In this document: in pieces, positions 1 to 13,754 of the stretch
Numbering within the stretch: position 1 is the stretch's first letter
Layout: each line of letters opens with the position of its first letter
Source: Myxocyprinus asiaticus
Lineage: Eukaryota > Chordata > Actinopteri > Cypriniformes > Catostomidae
Reading direction: 5' to 3'
DNA: 64,000 bases
Assembly (NCBI RefSeq): GCF_019703515.2
Contig: NC_059382.1
Span: forward strand, 15,727,001-15,791,000
Program-made: the position numbers and the translations under genes
Notes under the pieces: generated by a model
The model's input: only the letters and a program-made list of their open reading frames with translations
What the model was told of the DNA's origin: nothing
The model's database searches: none

Positions 1-1489
1 ATTGAAATATTCTTTGCAGAATGAGAGAAAATGGTTGTGTGCTGTGATAAGGGCTCACATACAGAATTCACCCTTGAACAGTAGCCGTGTGGTATCATTG
101 TATGACTCCTACACTAACCTGCACTCTAAAACCTGCCCTCTTTATCTCAAACGTATAAGAGACTCCCAAAGCACTGAATACTAGCCGTTTCACAAAACCA
201 GACTCCAGATACTATCAGCCATGCACACATATACACACTCAAATATGCACAAATGGATGTGAATGGAAGACAGCTAACTAAAAATATCTATTATGCATTA
301 AAAGGGCAGATAAATGTGAAAGAAACCTGGCAATTGTAATGAAATTGTTCTAGAGCGTGAAGTCTGGACTAAAGAGTTAATGTGGATGGATTGTCCAGCT
401 TTTGAACCAGGACTCTCCAGCCTTGCATTATACTAATAGGTGTTGAGTGACCTGTTGCTGAGCTGCACTCTCACTCTGTCACTTCCTTTAAAACTGTCAT
501 CAAGTCGTAAATTACTCTCAGGACGAGGAGTGATGCTGACATCTTTGTTTAGCCGACACCAGGCGAGTGTTTTTGGTTGAATAGGACTAAAAAAAAAAAA
601 CAAGAAAGAAAAGCTGGGAGAGATATTGGCACATGTGTATTGGCTTTGGACGGAGGTTGAATGAATAACTAAATATCTGCAGTGTGGTGTGTGCTGTTGA
701 TGGGGCGATACAAGCGGTTTGTCAGGATATCGCCTTGGCCGGAGTAGCCGTGTGTCTCGTTGTCTGTCAGTGCTGAACAGGAGATACAGTGCTAAACAAA
801 CATGCCTAGCCAGCCGCCACAGGATGTGAAGTCGAGTAAAGCACACGGTTTCCTCTTTCTCTCTATAATAAAACCTGGATCCCAAGTGAACCAGACAGTT
901 TTGATGTCAGAAAACTTCACATATCCCCCCTCTTAGAAAAGAATCTTCCTTTGCCCTGACCATCACTGACCGTAGAGAAAAACAGTGAAGACTATAGCTC
1001 AAAGAAGCCTTTAAATCCTTCCTGCCCACCACAGAGTTCAAGGCAGCAGGGAAGTGAACGAGCTTAGCAGATTTCCAGGCAGGGATGCAGATGAAGGGTT
1101 TGTGTATTGTTCACTTTAATATTTTTGGGAAAACACAGACTCACTCCCACTCAATCAAGTATGAGAAAACAAAACATACTGCGCCATAAAGTCAATGAAA
1201 ACTCATTATTGCTATTCGACCAAAATGCAAAACACTGTCTTATAACTTGTTTAATATGCAAGGATGCTCCGTACAGCCAGACTGCAAGAGTTTTCATGTT
1301 ATGATAAACATGCTGGAACGACGCTGGTCACCTTTACTGACACTGACGTGCTTATGGTCTACGCTACTTCTATGGCTCTATGATGACACGAAGCAGGAAG
1401 TTAATCTCTTGTTACGCAGAGCACTGAAGTACAATGAATGAGTTACAAGTGAGTAAAAGATACAGTAGCGATGTATCACTGTTTTCATT

Positions 1490-1579
1490 CACAATACATT
1501 AAATAAAGAATCGCACTGTATTGCGACCCAGATGCTGATATAATATCATATCGCAAGGTCCCTGCTGATTCCCATCCCT
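1490..1579 (-). mobile_element. hAT-like terminal fragment
   Basis: On the minus strand the stretch begins TAGGGATGGGAATCAGCAGG and continues with CTTGCGATATGATATTATA, a style typical of fish hAT element ends (TAGGGxxGGGAAT). No matching second terminus was found nearby, so this is a solo end or a truncated copy. Confidence 0.4.
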
Positions 1580-2494
1580 ATGAAGAGCTGGAATTTTTAG
1601 ATGACGCTGTCTTGTTGGGTGGTGTTTGAAATGGCTGATGCTCTCTCGTGACGGAAAAATGTAAAGGATGTGTGCACAGCTGTTTTTTAATAAAAAAGCA
1701 AACCAACTTCGGTGTGATAAACATTTATTTCTCTGAAATCACAGGCTGACGGTGTCCACCTCAAAGTTAAGAGAAAGTGTGAGGAAACCGTATCCTTTTA
1801 GAAATGTCTTTCTGTTTAAGTACTAAATGTTTTGCAAAATCAATCTGGAAATGACATTATTCCTAAAGACACGTTTCAAGGTATATAATGTCATGCCAGT
1901 AATGATGAGACCAAAAACACTGCAAAGAGCTAGTCTCAGCTAAAAGCCGGAATAGCTTCAGCCTCTTAGCCAAGGAAGCTAAGCGCCGCTCGTCTGCCGT
2001 TCTGAAGGTTGCCAAGTATGGTAAGAGTTCTTTGAAAAGGCTTTGGTCAACAGATGATTTGGTCAACATGTTCTTATTTAAGTGCACTATGTAGATGGAT
2101 GGCAATGCTTTTTAAGCACTTTACACTTGTGTTGTGTCTGAATTTACTTTTGACCAACCACTGGAGTAGATCTGTCTGAGTGTTTAAATCACTTTTCCTT
2201 TTAGTCTCATTTAAAATGTTTAGAGAGTATGACTCAAGTTGCAGTGATTCAGCATGTCATTTTTTAGTGAACAGATTTTTCTAAACAAATATTGGCAAAA
2301 GGAGCAGCTTACAAAAAAAAATAATAATAATATCCTAAAATCAATACATTATGAAACATAAACAAATTTAGGGAGATGGAGAGAGACAGAAGGAGGACAT
2401 TGCTAAACAGAAGCCAAATAAATTCTTCTTATTATTTCTCCCCCCACCCCCACCCCCATTGGCATTTTCCCTGCTTCTTCTAGAGACTTTTGAC

Positions 2495-2529
2495 ACTCTC
2501 TCTCTCACTCTCTCTCTCTCTCTCTCTCT
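2495..2529 (+). repeat. (TC)n microsatellite
   Basis: About 17 TC units with one CA interruption, next to a C-rich stretch (2440-2459). Confidence 0.9.
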
Positions 2530-3222
2530 AACTAATTCATTGAAAAGACTCCTTGCATGTCATTTCCACTTTTAATTTAACATATGAGGACTCTTGACTT
2601 GAGCTAATAGCTTTTTCTCAAGGGCATAATTCAATCTGTGATGTCCACCATCAAAGCCGCTCTGCATTACAGTCCTAGGCAGAGAAGAGGCGCCATCGCA
2701 AAGTACTTCAGCAAAGTACGACAGAGCATTGTCACTAATTTCGGTGGTTTATAGGAATGTATTATTCCAACTTGTTGGGGAACAACTAACCATAAAGTTT
2801 CTTTGCAATATTGATTGTTACATTTTTTTGATGAAAGTATGAAAAATTCTACACACTTACTGTGACAAGTTGACCATTGGGACAGTGTACATCAGGCAAT
2901 GGGGCCTGTGTTAAAGCACTCTTGAAAGGGTCATGCAAAATGCAGACATATCTCTCAGTGACACATTTATTACTGTACAGCAGCTTTATCTCGACATGAC
3001 TAAGGCATTCAGTCACAGTGCACACATACTATACTAATGGCAGCCATTAGGAAAGCCCTCATCAAAAACTAGGAGGAACCTAAACTTTTCCCCTCCATTT
3101 CCAGTGTTTCATCTCATTGGAATATTGTTGAGGAAGGTGCCTGATTCAGCATGATTTTCCTTTTCCTTAGAGAAATGCTGGCAAATATATGTTCCCCAGG
3201 TGTCAGTACAGCTTTCTTTGAT

Positions 3223-3223
3223 A

Positions 3224-3284
<61 letters not shown>
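3223..3284 (+). repeat. (TG)n(TA)n compound microsatellite
   Basis: About eight TG units run into about 23 TA units. Open frames over it in both strands are repeat artefacts (VCVYIYIYI-type translations). Confidence 0.95.
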
Positions 3285-3287
<3 letters not shown>

Positions 3288-6200
3288 CTCCAAGTTTAAG
3301 TGTTGTACATCATCATTCATTCTGTTCACTTCACAAATGGCACTTACAGCAGCTTTAAATTCAATTCGAAATTTCATTGGACCAGACCTCTCTGATATTC
3401 TGAAAAGAGCTTTGTAACTTGTAGCCCAATACTGTACAGCCTATACTCTATTTGTTTATACATATTTTTGGATATACCATGCAGCATCAAATGACTACAA
3501 AATTGTGACATTTATTCTATATGCATAGCTTAAAATCTAGTTACATTTGGGAACCTTTTTTTTTTAAATATATTTTGCATTTCTCTGCTCTTGTAACAAG
3601 ACCTTTTTTGTAGCCCTATATACAGTATATTTTTATGTATGTCCTTGTGTATCCTTATGTTTTGGCATTTGTGCTAAGCTGAAACTGACCATCTTATTTC
3701 ACCTCTGTGAGCCTTCTGTTTTGCATTTTGTTCTCCCACGTCTATTAGAATCACTTTCTCCACACTGACTGAATGCTGATAACTTTTCTCCCTTTATATG
3801 TTTGTATATAATGCTCTTTTTGCATTGAGGAGGAAGTTTTGAGCTATGAAACTTACAGAATGTTTTTATATTACAATGAACTCTTACATGTGAAAAGATC
3901 ACGGAAAATTTAATTCCTCATGTTATGACCCCCCAAGGACTCTACAGCCCAAGTTGAGAGTCCTACATTAAAGCTGAAAACGTTCAATGACTTAAATAAA
4001 AAATAGCATCCTAGAAGGCCAGTTTGAAGCCTTATCTTCAAAGAAGGGCTATGAATTATACAAGAACATCAGCTTAAAGCAGGTAGTGCAAATACAAAAT
4101 GCAAACAATAGTATTTAGTTTAAAAAAAAAAGTGAAAGAACTTTTCAACTTTATGAAATTATAAAATTTTCTGACTTTATCTCTCCATTCTTTTGCTAAA
4201 TATGCATTACTTCAATAATAATCTGCATTTCAAACATAAAGTAACTTTCTCCAACTTTGCATCTCATAAAGCTGAAGAGACTCTCCATGTTTTTCTCCAT
4301 ATACACTCAGGCCAATGATTATACCATTATCCAATTACTTAATAAAATTGTTACATCAAATTAAAGGGCGAAGCAGATGAATGACTGCGACTGCATTGCA
4401 TCAGATGTAGCGATCATTCTTTTTCCAGTGTCCTTATTCCAATGTCACTAGCCAATAAAGTAATAACGACAACAACATGAATGTGAACAAAAAGGCATTT
4501 TTTCTTTTCTTTTTTCTTTCGAACAAACAATCTGTGTCATCTTTGTTTGGGAAAAACGAAGCAAGGGAAGGAGAGATTACTTTGAAGAAAAGCTTCATTT
4601 AAACTGTAGGATGGACTGACAAACAGAGCTCTGATGCTGTCTAACATAACAAAACACAATATTTTGTGATGAACTCAGAACAAAGACTCTATTCTCTCTC
4701 CCATTAATTTAGTGACACCAAAGCAGAATATTCTAACTTAACTGAAAGGCTGATGTCTTAGATCTTTACTTACGACACACAAAAAATATTTTTTTTCTAA
4801 TTCCTACTATAACTTTATTTCTTCATTGTCATGTAATGTAATAATTTAAATAACCTGCGTTTTCAAATTACACAATGGCCTTTTATGTAACTTACATTGC
4901 AGTATTATTTAATAGGCAACACTTTCAATTAAAACAAATTAAGTTAGCAATGACAAATATACAAAAGCTTATGTGGCAATAGGAAATGGAGCAGTACAGT
5001 CAAACAGTGAAATCCACATACAGAAACATAAAAATAAAAAAAAAGGGAACAATATAAAGCAAATCTATTGGTTCTTCCCCCAGCATGCTAGATAAACTAA
5101 TAAAAAAGTAAATGTTCCTGGAAATAAATGAAAGATGGAATGAATGCAGTCGATTGCTGAAGCAAATACAAAAGCATGCTAGAAGTGAATTGGGAAAAAC
5201 TCACCATGGAGTTTTAATAGAAAAACATCCTGCCCCAAAGAGGTAGGGTCTTCATGGCGGGACAGATACACAGAGATAGATGGAAAAAGCATTATTATTG
5301 ATTTGATTGGGCAAACAGTTTTTATTGATATATTTAATGACAAATAACTTTAAAGCCATCAAATGTTGTATTTGAATGTGTCTTTATTTCCAGGCCATCA
5401 AAATAATATATAAACTTATTAGCAACTTGTTATCAACATAAATTGTTAGCTCAATTTTCATCAAATGCCTGAGGATAAAATGACACACTAGAGGTATTTA
5501 TGAGTTAAAAGGCATTAGGTCAATTTCTTGGTCTATTCTAATAGAATTTGAACATACATAGAGGTTTAAGTGCTCGTCTTTAAAATGAGATGTGAGTGTC
5601 GTATGTTTAAGAGTTAATAGAAAGAAGTGGAGAAGTGGACCCCTGATCTTCAGCCAAAACAATGGATGACTGTAAACATTTACAGCCAATAATGTTTTCC
5701 CAAAAGCAATAAAAAGGAGATGAAATCCAACTTTGTTACCCTCTACCACAAGAATTCATACACATGATGGTTCATTGAATGAGTTCACTATAGAGCTGAA
5801 TCACAGTCTGTAAAACAAAACCTTATCATTTATATTGAAAATCTAATAAATCTTTCCTGCTTTTTCCTGGCAAATACAGCTTTTTTATCAATATGAATTT
5901 TAAAGATCAAACAAATGCACTAGTCGCAAGAGAGATCAGCACAACATGATAAACAATGTTCAGGGTAAGTTTGCATATGATTGCCATTGTGTTTGACATT
6001 TTTAATAATGAATTCATTGTATTGCACACAGGCCTTTAGATACTCAAAAATCACGACTGACATACACAATAAAACCGGCAGGTTGCTTGGTTGCGTCTCA
6101 AGTGGCTCAGTACTCTTCTCCCCTTGGGAGAGACACTTTAGCTGAATGGACTCTGTAAATATCCAGCTGTGAAAATGGATGGACGCCAATGTTAAATGAA

Positions 6201-6337
6201 TGTGTTGCCATGGAGATGGAAACACATTAAAGCCCAGGTTTATTTAGGAGCATTGATGATTGTTTCGGTGTTAGTGTGATTCTGAGATAAGTTAGTGATT
6301 GTGAGATTTAAAATATCTATGGAAAGATAATAATAAT

Positions 6338-8770
6338 TAGTGCCTGACTGATATATCGGTATCGGCGTATATTTTACAGATATGCGCCGATATGAAAACT
6401 TTTTTCAGAACATATAATGCAGAAAACAATGCTTCAGAACTGGCATCACAGCGTAGTTTGTCCAGCAGAGCGCACTCCGACTCCATTGTTTACAGAGCTG
6501 AGCTGACGGTGGCTCTGTAGACAGGGCGGATTTGAGCGGTCTCTTCTCGTTAAGTTGCTAACTAGTTTATGAAATACATACTGGAAACTTAATAAACAAT
6601 GACCCCATCATTTTCCCTTTTCAATATAACTAATATAACGTTAACCTTGTCCCTGACAATCATGTCACTCATGTCTGTTTGCTGTTAACCAGCTATAGTT
6701 TGTTAGTGCAGTCAGTAATGAAGCAGATTGAAAGGTAAACATCAGAGCATCTTTTTGCAGCTCAGCAGACAATGGTGCGGTGGTGGATTGTGTCTGATGA
6801 GTGTTGATTCCACGCTTCGCTGTTACCTAGTTGGTGAGACACAATGCTGGAAAGTAAATAAAGTCCATCTTTTGCTTTCCGTGGCAACGAGCTTATAGCT
6901 AACTAGCTAACCACATAGCTACTTTCATACCTTGTCAGCGTGTAAACATGTATTCACCAAACTGTTTTGTTCAGGATTCACAGTTTGGTACCCCCTTCAA
7001 CCGAACAATTCTAGTCGTTGCATTTATAAAATATAATATTTAAAAGTCTGGTTTTCCAGACATTAAAATAGGATACGTAATAAAAGTAGATTTAATAAAT
7101 AGTATATTTGCCCTGTGTAAATAATAATATATAGTAACTGTATCTAAATAAAATGAGGGGTGATAAATACTAATACAACAGGCTGGAAAAATGGACATTT
7201 ATTCATTTTAGTATGCAATATATATATTTTGAATGTGCTGAAACTTGACACCAGGCGACGCACCCTAAAAACGGCAACGTTAGAACGGTTTCATGCTGAA
7301 GTGCCGCTTAAAAGTACGTTTTTTTTCCTCTCTCGTAAATGTAAATGAGTGTAAATGCCAACATCATCATATATGTCGAAAGAACTGATGCCTGTCAACC
7401 AAAACCTGAGCTCATTGATGTCATTAAATGAGTCTGCTTTTTTATTCCATCAGTTACTCCTGGTCGGAGGCTGCCGTAAATATTTAGTTTATACGTAGTG
7501 TTACATTCTACCTAAGTTTGATGGTGCAACGGTCAAATATTTAGTAGAGTAAATTGTGACTTAGTGCCCATTTACGCCACAACTAGGCTAAGTTGTAATG
7601 TACGTATAGCTGGTGCAACCGGCCCCTGATGTTTATTTAGCTATTTATTTTATTTGTATTTATTCTTTATTTAAATGGTCAGCATTTGACTGATACTAAA
7701 CAGTACTGATGTTTATTTAGCTATTTATTGTATTTTTATTTATTCTTTATTTTAATGGTCAGCAGTTGACTGATACTAAACAGTACTGATGTTTATTTAG
7801 CTATTTATTGTATTTTTATTTATTCTTTATTTTAATGGTCAGCAATTGACTGATACTAAACATACAGTACTGATGTTTATTTAGCTATTTATTGTATTTT
7901 TATTTATTCTTTATTTAAATGGTCAGCAATTGACTGATACTAAACATACAGTACTGATGTAAATTAAGCTATTTCTTTTATTTTTATTTATTCTTTATTT
8001 TAATGGTGGGCAATTGACTTATACTAAACATACAGTACTGATTTTTATTTAGCTATTTATTGTATTTTTATTTATATGGTTACCAACTGACATACTAAAC
8101 ATACAGTACTGATTTGTATTTTATTTTATTTATTCTTTATTTAAATGGTCAGCATTTGACTTATACTAACAGTACTGACGTTTATTTAGCTATTTATTTT
8201 ATCTAAATGTATTCTTTATTTAAATGGTCAGCATTTGACTAATACTAAACAGTACTGATGTTTATTTAGCTATTTATTGTATTTTTATTTATTCTTTATT
8301 TTAATGGTCAGCAGTTGACTGATACTAAACATACAGTACTGATGTTTATTTAGCTATTTATTGTATTTTTATTTATTCTTTATTTAAATGGTCAGCAATT
8401 GACATACTAAACATACAGTACTGATGTAAATTAAGCTATTTATTTTATTTTTATTTATTCTTTATTTTAATGGTCAGCAATTGACTTATACTAACAGTAC
8501 TGATGTTTATTAAGCTATTTAATTTTTTATTTATTTTTATTTATTCTTTATTTTCTCAGTGTTCATTTCTAGAATTGGTTGACAATGTATAATAATAATG
8601 TAAAATATTCTTTGATTAAAATATTTAAGAATGCAGCCTTCTGAATACCTTTGCACATTCCACATAGAAAAGGTCTGTTTTCATTCCAGCTCAAAAATTA
8701 GCTATATCGGTCAACATATCGGTAATAAGTGAATTTTCCCTCTCTAAAATCCCATATCGGTCAGGCTCTA
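6338..8770 (+). mobile_element. Non-autonomous hAT-like element with 8-bp target duplication
   Basis: The left end reads TAGTGCCTGACTGATATATC and the right end, reversed, TAGAGCCTGACCGATATGGG: imperfect terminal inverted repeats of about 20 bp of hAT type. The flanks are ATAATAAT at 6330-6337 and ATAATAAT at 8771-8778, an exact 8-bp duplication as expected for hAT transposition, although the local ATA repeat weakens this a little. The 2433-bp interior has no transposase frame and contains a minisatellite array. Direction is arbitrary. Confidence 0.75.
7625..8535 (+). repeat. Minisatellite inside the hAT-like element, about 12 units of 65-85 bp
   Basis: Units start near 7627, 7708, 7788, 7873, 7958, 8041, 8112, 8177, 8258, 8342, 8424 and 8500, each beginning like GATGTTTATTTAGCTATTTA and carrying ATGGTCAGCAATTGACTGAT and CTAAACATACAGTACT. 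Variant units (GATGTAAATTAAGC) recur in the same order relative to their neighbours at 7958 and 8424, suggesting that a block of several units was duplicated. Confidence 0.92.
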
Positions 8771-8778
8771 ATAATAAT

Positions 8779-11700
8779 AAAAGCAAACAGTTGAATTGCA
8801 CAATTGTATTAGAAAAAAGTAGGACAACACCATACTATCTATCATATGACACGCTCATACACTTTTAATAAGATCAGACCTGACTCTAAACCATAACAAT
8901 AACATAAAAGCAAGTCAAAAAGCAGACTGCGTCCAAATACGCAGAGTGCAACGAGGGTCTTTATTATTAAGAAATGTTTACAGGGAACACAGGGTGCCTT
9001 TTAACAGGAATCCAAACGTAACATGATGAGAGCCAGTGGTCGTCGAGCGCAACAACCCCACTTCAACGGAATAATCTTTCACACGTTTATCTCTATGCTC
9101 ATGAGCCTAATGCTGCACTTCGAAAGCCATTAAAATGAGGTGATTTGCGCAATTGCTTCACGGAATGACATTTCACATGGCTTGGTAGCACCAGAGCCCT
9201 CTAAGCTATTCCTACACTCGTTACTGCACTATGAGACAATGGCACAAAAGAAACTCAATTCATGAATTACACTAAGCCTATCACATCTGTAAGGTCAAAG
9301 GAGCCTCCTTTGTGCCAATCTGATCCAACAACCCACACAAAATCTTGTAAGTAAATAATATCCATGACTGTTTATCTTTACAATGTGTCATCATGTCTCA
9401 ATCCTAAAGTAGAAAAACTTGTCATATTTATTTGTCATATAATATTTGCTAATTTTAGTAAATTTCCCTGGCAAATAAAATAATTAATAATTAACTTTTC
9501 GAAGTTGGTGTTCCCAGCAGGCACTGGGACTGAACAATTAGTGAGCTTGCATGGTTTCACAGTTTGCATGTTTATTTACACCTTTATTTTTGTTCATTTT
9601 GTTGTTTCATTAGGTAACTTCTTGTTTTGTGCAGTCTGAATTTCTTTTTCTACTCAAAATTACCTGTTCATGATCAAAAACAAATTTCTGTTGATCGTCA
9701 CCGCCATCGTGTTTTTTGCACCAAGTGTTGATGTCTGCTTTCGCAGCTCTATATATTGTTGATAAAGACAGTAATGCAAGAAGAAGTTGTCTCATAGACT
9801 ACATAGCGTGCATTAAGCTTCCCTGTGGGAGACTTCCGTATGTTAAGTGGTAGATGATTTACTGTAACATGTTTTTGTAAGGAAAGTTCAAATAATATGT
9901 CCTTTTAAATTTGGAAGATAATGTACCATGGATTTCATATTTGTACCTAAAAGTTACTATGTTTAACAAAATATTTAAGTTCAATTTACTCTAATCAATA
10001 TTGTGTCATTAAGTAGATTTTACTTAATTTTATACCATTAAGATTTTCTTAGAAAAACTTTGGGCAAAAACTTAAGTTAATCTTACAAGTGTTTTTTTTT
10101 TTTTTCTTTTTTTCTTTTTTTTGCTCATTGTGAGCTCTTAGACTGACTTAGTACATTAGCATGGGGACTATTCCCACTGCCACCTTGAAAATCCAGTAAT
10201 TTACTCACCCATTTGTTGTTCCTGTATGACTTCCTCTCTTCCATGGAATACAAAAGATATTACTACTGAGAGTGTCACTGACTTTAAATCAGAGGATGTC
10301 AGTCCAAAACATCCGCTTTTTGTGTTCCACTGCAGAGAGAAAGTCAAGGTTTGAAACGAAATGAGGGTGAACTAACCGTTTAACTGAGAGTCTAGCTCCT
10401 TTTAAAGTATTAAGTTGCCTACACACTAGAGTTGAAGTAAGGTCAAAGAATACTGCAAACTGATTTATTTCAAAGGGAATGATGTGTCACAAGGATAATT
10501 TTTAAAGCGATGACAAGTGGAATAAATTTTAACTTTGCAGCAAAGCAATCTGACGTAGACATCCACTGACTAATGAGAATTTCAGATAAGTGGGTGGAGC
10601 TTTTGGAAATTAAATTCGCTGTATTCCCACTTGGTATCAAACTAAACCGGCTCTTTCCACTTCCTAAAAATGTATCTTATGCATTCTTATCTTATCCGTC
10701 AAACACTGCGTCAGAGATGTCTCTAGTGTGTAAGTGCCCTTACCTTAGCATTAATACTGCACTATACTTGAATAAAAGATCTAAATAAAGTCTACATCAA
10801 AACACACATTGGTTGTAGCTGAGGCCTAGCAGGTGGCACACATGCTCGATGTTGTGCCATGATGCTCATGTGGGAAAATCTGGTTGCATTGTGTCCCATT
10901 TAGCTTTAGCCCCATTCCATTTTTCTGTCATCTAAAGGCCTTAATTATCCTCCACCCAACTATGTGAACACAAGCACGTATAGCAACACAAGCTCGATTT
11001 CACACACCATTGCTTTCCAAAATGTCAGAATTCAATTCTTCATAAGGGTACTACAGCGGACATTAGTATAAATTTTCTTCTTCAGTCAGTTTTTTCTTTC
11101 AGTTCAGCTACTGTCTTGATGGAACAACGGTTTGAAGAGAATCTTACTGAGCAAGTTAAAGAGTCAATATTTCTATATATCTGAAGAACACCACATCTAG
11201 TTTACTGGCAGACATTTGAAGGTAACTCTATTGCCCTTTTGAGTACTGCCTTCAACAGTAAAGCAAGACTGCATGTTAAGTATGTACAATGTGATTGCAT
11301 GCATGCAATGCTTTGGCCGAGCATTTGCATCTTCATTTGTGTACTTGCATAGAGCGTTTCTGGCCTAACGCGACAAGTGACAAAAAGTAACAAGTGACAA
11401 ATGTAAGCGTGTCCTCTAAGAAAGGCTTAAGTGGAGTTCCCAAAACCGTTTCACCAAAAGGGAATCAAATCAAGACTATGTTAATTTAAGTTAAGCAACT
11501 GGTGTGCTCCATAGCCATGATTGCCTACAAAGATCTGTTCATTCATACGGGAATGAATAAATCTGTACAGTGTATACAAACACACACAAAAACAAACACT
11601 GCAACAGCCCACACAGGGTACAAATGGTGCTTGACTCCAGCACAGCTTATTTGAGCATGCCCAGTATCATACCCTCGGAGGAAGAAGATCGGGAAGGGGG

Positions 11701-13028
11701 TTCAACCTGCTTTTCCCCCCGCACCACTCTGATTCAGGTGCGATGCCAAACGTCTGGTTGCATTAATACCGAGACTCCATCTGTAAGGCGGATGGCCTCC
11801 CATGTGGTGACCAGGTCTCTACCCTCAGATCTGCGGCTCTCAGAAATTTGGCTGGGGAATGGCAGAGTTTTTTGGGCATGTTGATGGGCAAGGAGGATAT
11901 GAGCTAAGACAGGAGGGTGCAGGGAAACAGCTGACTGACTGACATACACACAGACGCACAACCCATTGCTGCACAACATGGGTCATCTCTTGTCGGCCAC
12001 CACATATGCTTGCCTCAGCTACGTAGAGAAAGACAGACTGAGAAAGAAACAGGGAATGAAATGGGACTGCAACTTGCTACTGCTCTGTCAGTGCAATAGC
12101 ACAATGTGTAGTCTTAGAATGTCTGTAGAAACAAGCCATGTAAATGGGGAGTGAGAGCATACAAGGTCTGCACGCCCAGAAAGCAAACCAAACACAACCC
12201 TAAATTATTCAAACTTCAAACTGATGCTTCTTATGTGCTGACGATACTTAAAATAAATAAATACATAAATAAAATTGCACTGGCCCAAAATTAGACGAGC
12301 GAGAGCTCTTAAAACAACCTTAGCGCAAAGTGTTCTGCATGACAATGAGCTGCAGGGCCTTGTAAAAATCTGCCTCATCAGCCTACTTATTGACCCAACG
12401 TGCCACTGTTTCGTTAGCGAATTTCCTATTCAAACTTTCCATTTAAATACAAATAAACAATTGGAATAAGTCATAATTATGTTGAGTCAGTAAGTAAATG
12501 TGTACTGCAGTCATAGATATGGCAACCAATCTTTATTGCTGTGTTCATATTACACGGAGAGTGACCGCATTCTATACGTCCAGTAAATGTAATACATCTG
12601 GTTTGGGGATAATGACTGTGAACAGCAAAGATCCATATGCGGGAGAAAACAGGTTTGCATGTTTGTGTGCATTCAAGCAATCATTTGGCAAATGAGGGTT
12701 TGATGACCTAAGTATGTCCTGTACAAGTCAAGAATTCATGCAAAATCATGGTGTGTTTCAAATTTCTGACACGATCTCTGATACTGTTCTCACAAATGAG
12801 AAATGGGCGAATGCTTTTGCCCACACTGCCTGAAAGATTAATAGTCTTTGACTCACTTTACATAAGTGTCTTTAACTATACAGTGGGACCACAACAATCT
12901 ATTAAGATATTATCAACCAGGCCAGGTCTTTCCAGTTTCTGATAAACAAACAATCTGACCTCAAGTCTCAAAAAAATTAAGCAGAAACTACTGCAGAAGA
13001 AACCACAAGTTTTGAGGACATTAAAGAC
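8779..13028. other. BCAS3 intron, no gene seen
   Basis: No exon recognised. A decayed TTAA-family remnant lies at about 10195-10385 and a short T-rich run at about 10091-10121. The remaining open frames show no family resemblance. Confidence 0.65.
10195..10385 (+). mobile_element. Decayed TTAA-family MITE remnant
   Basis: Contains TTTACTCACCCATTTGTTGT, then the CCTGTATGACTTC motif and, at the right, GAGGGTGAACTAACCGTTTAA. These match the inner and right parts of the GGGATAGTTCACCC family seen elsewhere in the window. The left terminus is missing. Confidence 0.55.
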
Positions 13029-13404
13029 TTAAAGGGATAGTTCACCCAAAAATGAGAATTCTTTCATTATTTACTCACCCTCATGCTATCCCACAAGTTT
13101 ATGACTTTCACATCTGAAAGTTAAATTGGAGATATAGAGTAAAAAAGGACTTAAATATTGTTCTGTTTCTCACCCACACCTATTATATCGCTTCTGAAGA
13201 TATGGATTTTAACACCGGAGACATATGGATTACTTTAATGATGCCAAAGGTCTGATCACCATTCAGTTGCATTGTATGGACCTATAGAGCTGAGATATGT
13301 TTTCTAAAAAATCTTTGTTTGTGTTCTGCTAATGAAAGAAAGTCATACACATCTGGGATGGCATTAGGGTGAGTAAATTATGAGAGAATTTTCAATCTCT
13401 TTAA
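13029..13404 (+). mobile_element. TTAA-flanked MITE (GGGATAGTTCACCC family), single unit
   Basis: Starts TTAAAGGGATAGTTCACCCA and ends at TCTCTTTAA with a worn right terminus. The body carries the family signature: TTTACTCACCCTCATGC, a central segment with CCACACCTATTATATCGC, and TCATACACATCTGGGATGGC. It lies about 140 bp downstream of the BCAS3 exon ending at 13543, that is, in the intron just past its donor. No coding capacity. TTAA flanks hint at piggyBac-type mobilisation, but the superfamily is unproven. Confidence 0.75.
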
Positions 13405-13457
13405 TAAATAGGTAGCTCAATAGCAAAGTTTAAGACCATAATTTGTCTTGCACTTCA

Positions 13458-13754
<297 letters not shown>

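Larger units (their letters stand above)
1..6329. other. BCAS3 intron, left part, no gene seen
   Basis: I see no exon here; the longest open frames lack family resemblance and have no splice context. It holds a possible hAT terminal fragment (1490-1579), a TC run (2495-2529), a TG-TA microsatellite (3223-3284) and otherwise AT-rich unique-looking intron sequence. Confidence 0.7.

Noticed and set aside
433..885. 150-codon open frame on the minus strand
   Set aside because: No recognisable domain, low-complexity FFFF stretch, no splice sites or BCAS3 similarity; a chance frame in intron.
3114..3417. Open frames on both strands over 3114-3417
   Set aside because: They are carried by the TA microsatellite (IYIYIY translation).
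7625..8535. Array considered as CRISPR-like
   Set aside because: Units are contiguous 65-85 bp tandem repeats without spacers, in a vertebrate intron; a minisatellite.
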